Of a stretch of 17,955 nucleotides of DNA, positions 13,950 through 17,955 are shown one piece after another. The stretch spans positions 1 to 17,955 of the forward strand of contig JBHHYU010000065.1 of the NCBI GenBank assembly GCA_046757725.1. Reading direction: 5' to 3'. The position numbers and the translations under genes were made by a program. How positions within the stretch are numbered: position 1 is the stretch's first letter; each line of letters opens with the position of its first letter. The DNA comes from JBHHYU01 sp046757725 (GTDB lineage Bacteria; Desulfobacterota; Binatia; UBA9968). The notes beneath the pieces are model-generated. The model saw only the letters and a list, made by a program, of their open reading frames with translations. It was not told where the DNA came from and searched no databases.

Positions 13950-14208
13950 TTATTTCTCTTCATTTGCTGGTCGATCGTGTTTAATACCAGATCCAGGCTG
14001 ACTATCGACAGCGGTTTTCCTCAAACTGTCCGTGGTTGGTTCGGTGGGAAGTCGTACGGTCACCTCCCCGAGTTGTGGGTCTTTGGAGTTCACGGAAAGA
14101 ACCCCCTGGGCCTCCACGGACGATAAAATTACTTCACTCCACAAACCGCTCAAGGGAATCCATCGGTTGCGTATGACGGAAGATCGCGAAAACTTTCACT
14201 TCTGTCAT
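13950..14208 (-). pseudogene. hpf: Remnant of the ribosome hibernation factor gene hpf
   Basis: It lies between rpoN and ptsN, where hpf sits in the classical operon. A good ribosome binding site (GAGGAG) and ATG 14208 open a 24-residue frame, MTEVKVFAIFRHTQPMDSL..., which matches the HPF N-terminus (first strand ending in FRH, then xPxxxLxxYxE). It ends at TGA 14136-14134. In the next frame directly after that stop, to 13950, the translation VEAQGVLSVNSKDPQLGEVTV resembles the second and third HPF strands (VEAHVVLSVxxxxHIAEVT). Skipping the T of the TGA would join the two into about 83 residues. Helix 1 would still be about seven residues short, and normal short HPF is 95-110. This fits a decayed gene better than a single base error. 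A working hpf may exist elsewhere in the genome. Confidence 0.65.
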
Positions 14209-14225
14209 AGCACTCCTCGGGTTCT

Positions 14226-15698
14226 CTATTTCCGATAATACGGTTGCCGTCGCTTTGAGGAGGGAAGTATCCGCATAGCCTCGCGGTATTTGGCTACGGT
14301 GCGCCGTGCGATATCGATTGCTTCTTGACCCAGGACATCAGCGATGTGTTGGTCGCTATAGGGTTTTCTAGGATCCTCCGATGCGATGATACTGCGGATC
14401 TTGTTTTTTACGCTCTCAGAAGCTATATCCTCTCCGTCACCTGCTTTCAGACTGCTTTGGAAGAAAAATTTGAGTTCAAAGACTCCTTGGGGGGTGTGAA
14501 CGTACTTATTGGCCGTTGCACGACTGACCGTAGACTCATGCATCCGGATTTCTTCGGCGACGTCGCGGAGCACCATAGGTCTCAGATGGCTCACCCCATG
14601 CTCCAAAAAATCGCTCTGAAACTTGAAGATCGTCTGGGTTACGCGGAACAGCGTCTGTTGTCTCTGGCGAATACTCTTGATTAGCCAGGTGGCCGCTCGC
14701 ACCTTTTCTTGAAGATACTGTTTTGCTTGCTCCTCCTGTCCCTCCTGACCGGCCATGCGGCGGTAGAGCGGACTCACCCGTAGTCGGGGAACACCGTCAT
14801 CGTTAAGAAACACGACGTATTTATCTTCAACTTTCTCCACAAAAACATCCGGGATAATCGTGCGAACTTCTTCTTCCTCAAAGCCTCGGGCCGGTTTGGG
14901 TTCCAAAGAAGCTATTAGATGAGCGGCTGCGATAACCTCTTCTATAGGGACTTCGAGTTCCCGGGCGAGCTTTTCGTATCGTTTGGTCTCTAGTTGGGAA
15001 AGGTGATCGGAGACAATCCGAACTGCTAGGTTCCCGCTTAGGTCGAGACTCTCTAGCTGGATCAAAAGGCACTCTCTGAGATCACGCGCGGCGACACCCA
15101 GGGGGTCAAAAAACTGGATTCGTTTTAAAATACTCTCCGCTTCTTCTAGGCTTGCTTCCGTGGCCTGACAAACCTCTTCCAGGGAGAGGGCAAGGTAGCC
15201 GTTGTCGTTTAGGTTCCCGATGATATAGAGACCAATGATTTCCTCATGCAAGGTGAGTCTTGAGAGCCGAAGTTGCCATACCAGATGATCCTCTAAGGAC
15301 GTCTTTTTGGTGAGCGTATTTTCCCAGGAAGGAGGGCCTTCGTCCTCCCGGCTGGACGCTCCGGCAGTCAACGAACCGTGAATCGAGTTGGAGTGGGACT
15401 CCATATACTCTTGCCAGTCAAGGGTGCCAATTTTGTCTGTTGTCGGCAGTTGCGGGGTTACTCCTGGGGACGTTAAGTTCTCTTGGATTTCGCCGTCGCC
15501 TTCCAGTTTTGTTTCCTGTTTTCCATCCACATCGTCAACAGCTCCCTCCTCCAATGCTGGATTTTCCTGGAGTTCTTGTGAAATCATCTCCTCCAACTCA
15601 GCCCTGGAGAGCTGCAGTAGCTTGATTGCCTGCTGCAACTGAGGCGTCATGGCGAGTTGCTGCACTAGTTTTTGGACTTGTCTGAGTTCCAGGGCCAT
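14226..15698 (-). CDS. rpoN: RNA polymerase sigma-54 factor RpoN
   Basis: Sigma-54, 490 residues, directs RNA polymerase to -24/-12 promoters that need AAA+ activators. Region I is the leucine- and glutamine-rich N-terminus (MTPQLQQAIKLLQLSRAELEE) that contacts the activator. An acidic linker follows (about 45-130), then the core-binding domain and the DNA-binding part, with LRDVAEEIRMHESTVSRATANKY as a helix-turn-helix. The diagnostic RpoN box ARRTVAKYRE lies at about 464-473. Length is normal and all regions are intact. ATG 15698 is only 2 bases after the lptB stop, so it is co-transcribed and probably coupled with the LPS-export genes, as in E. coli. Confidence 0.98.
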   Translation of the reverse strand: MALELRQVQKLVQQLAMTPQLQQAIKLLQLSRAELEEMISQELQENPALEEGAVDDVDGKQETKLEGDGEIQENLTSPGVTPQLPTTDKIGTLDWQEYMESHSNSIHGSLTAGASSREDEGPPSWENTLTKKTSLEDHLVWQLRLSRLTLHEEIIGLYIIGNLNDNGYLALSLEEVCQATEASLEEAESILKRIQFFDPLGVAARDLRECLLIQLESLDLSGNLAVRIVSDHLSQLETKRYEKLARELEVPIEEVIAAAHLIASLEPKPARGFEEEEVRTIIPDVFVEKVEDKYVVFLNDDGVPRLRVSPLYRRMAGQEGQEEQAKQYLQEKVRAATWLIKSIRQRQQTLFRVTQTIFKFQSDFLEHGVSHLRPMVLRDVAEEIRMHESTVSRATANKYVHTPQGVFELKFFFQSSLKAGDGEDIASESVKNKIRSIIASEDPRKPYSDQHIADVLGQEAIDIARRTVAKYREAMRILPSSKRRQPYYRK

Positions 15699-15700
15699 GG

Positions 15701-16423
15701 TTAAAGCCTAAAACCTTCTCCAAGATAGACCTTGCGTGCCTGAGCGCTTGACGCGATTGTCTGCGGAGTTCCTTCTTCTGAGACTGTTCCTGCGCTCAAA
15801 ATGTAGGCACGGTCGCAGATCCCTAAAGTCTCCCGCACATTATGGTCTGTTATGAGAACACCGATCCCTCCGGTAGTCAACTTGCGGATAATGCCTTGGA
15901 TTTCCGACACCGCAATGGGATCTACCCCCGTAAACGGTTCGTCTAACAGAAGAAAAAAAGGAGAGAGCACCAATGCCCGAGCGATTTCTACTCTTCGACG
16001 TTCGCCTCCCGAAAGGGTATAAGCTTTATGTCGGCTGAGGTGAGAGATACTGAGCATATGCATGAGCTCTGTAGACCGATCTTGTTGTTCCTCTGCACTG
16101 AGGCGTAGGGTCTCTATGATCGCAAGGAGATTTTCCTCAACGGTGAGGCGACGAAAGACAGAGGATTCCTGAGGGAGGTAACTAATTCCTGCGCGTGCCC
16201 GCTGATAGATAGGAAACGATGTCAAATCCTCACCGTTCAAAAAAACCTTGCCTTCATCCGGATGCGTGAGTCCAAGCATCATATGAAAGGTCGTAGTTTT
16301 CCCCGCTCCATTAGGTCCGAGCAGCCCTACCACCTCTCCCCCTCTGATCTCCAAGTTGACCCTATCAACGACGCGGTGAGCATTATACGACTTGGTTATC
16401 TGTTCGGCCTTCAGAAGACTCAT
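15701..16423 (-). CDS. lptB: LPS export ABC transporter ATP-binding protein LptB
   Basis: LptB, 240 residues, is the cytoplasmic ATPase of the LptB2FG transporter that drives LPS from the inner membrane to the cell surface. Walker A is GPNGAGKTT at 36-44, the Q-loop SYLPQESSVFRRLTVEENL (81-99) is characteristic of LptB, the ABC signature is LSGGE at 137-141, Walker B is FLLLDEP at 157-163, and the switch histidine is H194. Its ATG overlaps the lptA stop as ATGA, and it ends 2 bases before rpoN. The membrane partners lptF and lptG are not in the window. Confidence 0.97.
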   Translation of the reverse strand: MSLLKAEQITKSYNAHRVVDRVNLEIRGGEVVGLLGPNGAGKTTTFHMMLGLTHPDEGKVFLNGEDLTSFPIYQRARAGISYLPQESSVFRRLTVEENLLAIIETLRLSAEEQQDRSTELMHMLSISHLSRHKAYTLSGGERRRVEIARALVLSPFFLLLDEPFTGVDPIAVSEIQGIIRKLTTGGIGVLITDHNVRETLGICDRAYILSAGTVSEEGTPQTIASSAQARKVYLGEGFRL

Positions 16424-17022
16424 CGCTTGACCGGAGCCACTTCCCCTTTCTTTTTTTTCTTTAACTCCTCTGGGAAGATAGCAGCTTTGACCCTTTGCTT
16501 TCCTCCTTCTACGACCGCGCGGTCCTGTTCCATGAAAAAAGTGATACGAGAGCCGGAAACCCGACTATTACCCTGGTGTACAACAGGGTTCCCCGTGAGC
16601 GTAATTGTTTGATCCTTACCGCTGAAGACGGCCTTTGTTCCCGTTGCCACTCGATCTCCCTGAGTGACATGTACTTTGCCTTCAGCTATGACCTTTTCAA
16701 TCTGCTTCATCTCTTGAGTGTAATGAGCCGTCAGCGAATCACTCTTCATGGTCATTTCTCCCTGAAGGGTGATGACATGACCGAGATAGGTAATCGTGTT
16801 TTTCTTTTGGTCCACTTCCATTCGGTCTGAGGTTATAAAAATAGGTTCCTTTGTATTGACGTTGAGAGCGATACCTGTAGATTTTTTTTCGCTCCTCTCC
16901 CCCCCTGTCGGCCTTTCCGCTCTGGCCAAGGGGTGGAAAACGAGCAGAAGGCTAATCATGAAGTACGCAGGCAAGCCGCACGCCAGGCTCCACAAATTAT
17001 GTTCTGGTGTCTTTATCATCAT
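16420..17022 (-). CDS. lptA: Periplasmic LPS-bridge protein LptA
   Basis: LptA, 200 residues, is an OstA-like beta-jellyroll protein that forms the periplasmic bridge carrying LPS from LptC to LptD. The N-terminus has a hydrophobic segment (about 15-35, ending HPLARA) that serves as a signal peptide. The repeated beta-strand pattern is clear: PIFITSDRMEVDQKKNTITYLGHV, LTAHYTQEMKQIEKVIAEGKVHV and VFSGKDQTITLTGNPVV. The C-terminus ends in a very basic tail with six consecutive lysines interrupted only at the edges (EELKKKKKGE), which is longer than usual. Its start overlaps the lptC stop (TAATG), and two consecutive ATG codons are available. The stop overlaps lptB by four bases. Confidence 0.92.
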   Translation of the reverse strand: MMIKTPEHNLWSLACGLPAYFMISLLLVFHPLARAERPTGGERSEKKSTGIALNVNTKEPIFITSDRMEVDQKKNTITYLGHVITLQGEMTMKSDSLTAHYTQEMKQIEKVIAEGKVHVTQGDRVATGTKAVFSGKDQTITLTGNPVVHQGNSRVSGSRITFFMEQDRAVVEGGKQRVKAAIFPEELKKKKKGEVAPVKR

Positions 17023-17630
17023 TAGGTTTTATCCTTATTATCCCGATTCCCGTCCGGCTGAATCTTGGTCTTGACCTCCTGGAGCAATCGGATCTTCTCA
17101 TCTTCCAGGGTAATTTGTGCTCCTACCGCTTCCAGCGTCAGGCCCTTTCCTTCCAGCGTGACTTTTCCGTGTGAGACCACCTGATTGTCACCCTTAAGGT
17201 AAGAAAGATCATCTGTATACAAAACAAAGCCTCGATAATGGACCCGGATATTACCTTTTAATTGCATCTTCTCCATCTCTTCTTCCGTAAAGAAGATATC
17301 CCCTGTGTCGCCCTCGATCTTAATGGTCTCCCCGTTCTCGGTATGAAAAACTATTCGAGGTTTTTTAATTACGGTCTCTTGCTTGGTTTTGAGATAGCGG
17401 GCCTCGTCGCCGACCACTTCCCAGACCAGTTTGTCCCCCTCGATTTTGGTACGGTGAAAATCATTGATCCGCAGGGTAGCGTCGGGAGCATAGTTCAAAA
17501 GTTCCATGGAACTTTGCCGGATCTCTCTTGCCTTCATCAGCCAGATACTCTCAACCACCTTATAGGTAACGACACCAAGTGAGCATAAAATCCCGGTAAG
17601 GAAAACCATTCGTATTTTACTACGTCTCAT
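17022..17630 (-). CDS. lptC: LPS export protein LptC
   Basis: LptC, 202 residues, is a bitopic inner-membrane protein. The single N-terminal transmembrane segment (about 8-27, MVFLTGILCSLGVVTYKVVE) stabilises the LptB2FG complex, and the periplasmic beta-jellyroll passes LPS to LptA. The OstA-like strand pattern is visible in the second half: GDTGDIFFTEEEMEKMQLKG, VLYTDDLSYLKGDNQVVSHG and LTLEAVGAQITLEDEKIRLL. Sequence conservation in this family is low, so identification rests on topology, fold pattern and position between kdsC and lptA. AGGT precedes ATG 17630, and a possible promoter lies at 17651-17679. It overlaps lptA by one base. Confidence 0.9.
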   Translation of the reverse strand: MRRSKIRMVFLTGILCSLGVVTYKVVESIWLMKAREIRQSSMELLNYAPDATLRINDFHRTKIEGDKLVWEVVGDEARYLKTKQETVIKKPRIVFHTENGETIKIEGDTGDIFFTEEEMEKMQLKGNIRVHYRGFVLYTDDLSYLKGDNQVVSHGKVTLEGKGLTLEAVGAQITLEDEKIRLLQEVKTKIQPDGNRDNKDKT

Positions 17631-17650
17631 GACTTACCTGTAAAGTTGGT

Positions 17651-17679
17651 AAAATATCACCTTTTGAAGAAACAGTAAA
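17651..17679 (-). promoter_or_regulatory. Possible promoter of the lptC-lptA-lptB-rpoN operon
   Basis: On the minus strand TTTACT (17679-17674) and an extended -10 TGA-TATTTT (hexamer 17656-17651) are 17 bases apart. The leader would be only about 14 bases. The 123-base gap after kdsC makes an internal promoter plausible, and nothing else is seen in it. Confidence 0.35.
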
Positions 17680-17753
17680 GCAGATAGGCACGAAAATTGC
17701 TTGCTCACTAGGTTGGCCAAAGTCGCGATAGCACGGAACTCGTAAAAACCCAG

Positions 17754-17955
17754 CTAGGAATAATAACTTTGGGTCATCTTACCCCATTTCCCTTGGGCGC
17801 GAAGCAAAAGCTCAACGATTTCTCGTACCGCCCCCCGCCCTCCTTGGCTTACCGTCACATAGTCCACTACCTCCGTCATTGCTGTCCAGCCATCCCTAAC
17901 TGTCATGGCCAGACCTGCTTTTCGGAGAATGGGTAGGTCCACCATGTCGTCCCCC
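17754..17955 (-). CDS. kdsC: 3-deoxy-D-manno-octulosonate 8-phosphate phosphatase KdsC (C-terminal part, cut by the window)
   Basis: Only the last 67 residues are present; the gene continues beyond the right edge of the window. KdsC removes phosphate from KDO-8-phosphate to give KDO, needed for the inner core of LPS. The fragment begins with the HAD-family motif IV GDDMVD that holds the Mg ion, followed by LPILRKAGLAMTV and a family-typical ending (DYVTVSQGGRGAVREIVELLLRAQGKW). That ending contains the conserved GGxGAVRE segment of the KdsC C-terminal tail, which closes the active site of a neighbouring subunit. It is 123 bases upstream of lptC in the same direction, matching the proteobacterial order kdsC-lptC-lptA-lptB. 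Confidence 0.9.
   Translation of the reverse strand, partial: GDDMVDLPILRKAGLAMTVRDGWTAMTEVVDYVTVSQGGRGAVREIVELLLRAQGKWGKMTQSYYS

Noticed and set aside
14126..14145. Programmed +1 frameshift joining the two hpf halves
   Set aside because: The slip would have to occur at GAG-TGA without favourable re-pairing or the prfB-like CTT-TGA context, and the joined protein would still lack part of helix 1.
1..17955. CRISPR arrays, insertion sequences, tRNA or rRNA genes
   Set aside because: No regularly spaced repeats, transposase reading frames, terminal repeats or tRNA/rRNA-like segments were seen on either strand.

Overview
This window is a gene-dense stretch of a Gram-negative (diderm) bacterial chromosome with roughly balanced base composition. 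The diderm assignment rests on the LPS-export genes lptC-lptA-lptB next to kdsC, and on a lipoprotein and a Spy/CpxP-type periplasmic protein. The arrangement kdsC-lptC-lptA-lptB-rpoN-(hpf)-ptsN-rapZ-hpr is the classical proteobacterial rpoN locus. The short archaeal/Thermotoga-like adenosylhomocysteinase, the standalone CinA-N protein and the Nramp-related transporter suggest a deep lineage (Deltaproteobacteria-, Nitrospirota- or NC10-like) rather than a gammaproteobacterium. I cannot fix the phylum from the sequence alone.

Layout. 1-206: non-coding leader. 207-3422 (+): an amidohydrolase-2 family hydrolase, a standalone CinA N-domain (COG1058) protein and an Nramp-related membrane transporter, the last two closely spaced. 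3423-3577: convergent gap with a large imperfect hairpin. 3578-4765 (-): moaB-moaD-moaE, a compact molybdopterin operon. It diverges from hemW (5062-6237, +) across a region with two recognisable sigma-70-type promoters. 6289-8949 (-): a glycine-zipper lipoprotein, a conserved hypothetical protein, a structured non-coding gap, then (reading along the minus strand first to last) an ECF sigma factor, its zinc-binding anti-sigma factor and a Spy/CpxP-like periplasmic protein. 9145-9518 (+): two overlapping small ORFs of unknown function. 9601-12082 (-): metK-ahcY, the S-adenosylmethionine cycle. 12159-17955 (-): the kdsC-lpt-rpoN-ptsN-rapZ-hpr cluster, closed by a terminator-like hairpin; kdsC runs off the window end.

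How it works together. KdsC makes KDO for lipid A/core, and LptB/LptA/LptC export the finished LPS. Sigma-54, EIIA-Ntr (PtsN), RapZ and HPr form the regulatory nitrogen-PTS block. The hpf gene normally found between rpoN and ptsN is present only as a short, frame-broken remnant. MoaB/MoaD/MoaE handle the molybdopterin steps. MetK and AhcY make SAM and clear its product SAH. The ECF/anti-sigma/Spy module looks like an envelope or metal stress sensor.

Most of the window is ordinary core genome. I found no mobile element, CRISPR array, tRNA or rRNA, and no clear new multi-gene system. The items most worth a second look are the hpf remnant, a MoaD that continues 11 residues past its Gly-Gly, the pair of overlapping small ORFs, the structured gap at 7138-7322, and the Nramp-related protein without the usual metal-binding motifs.
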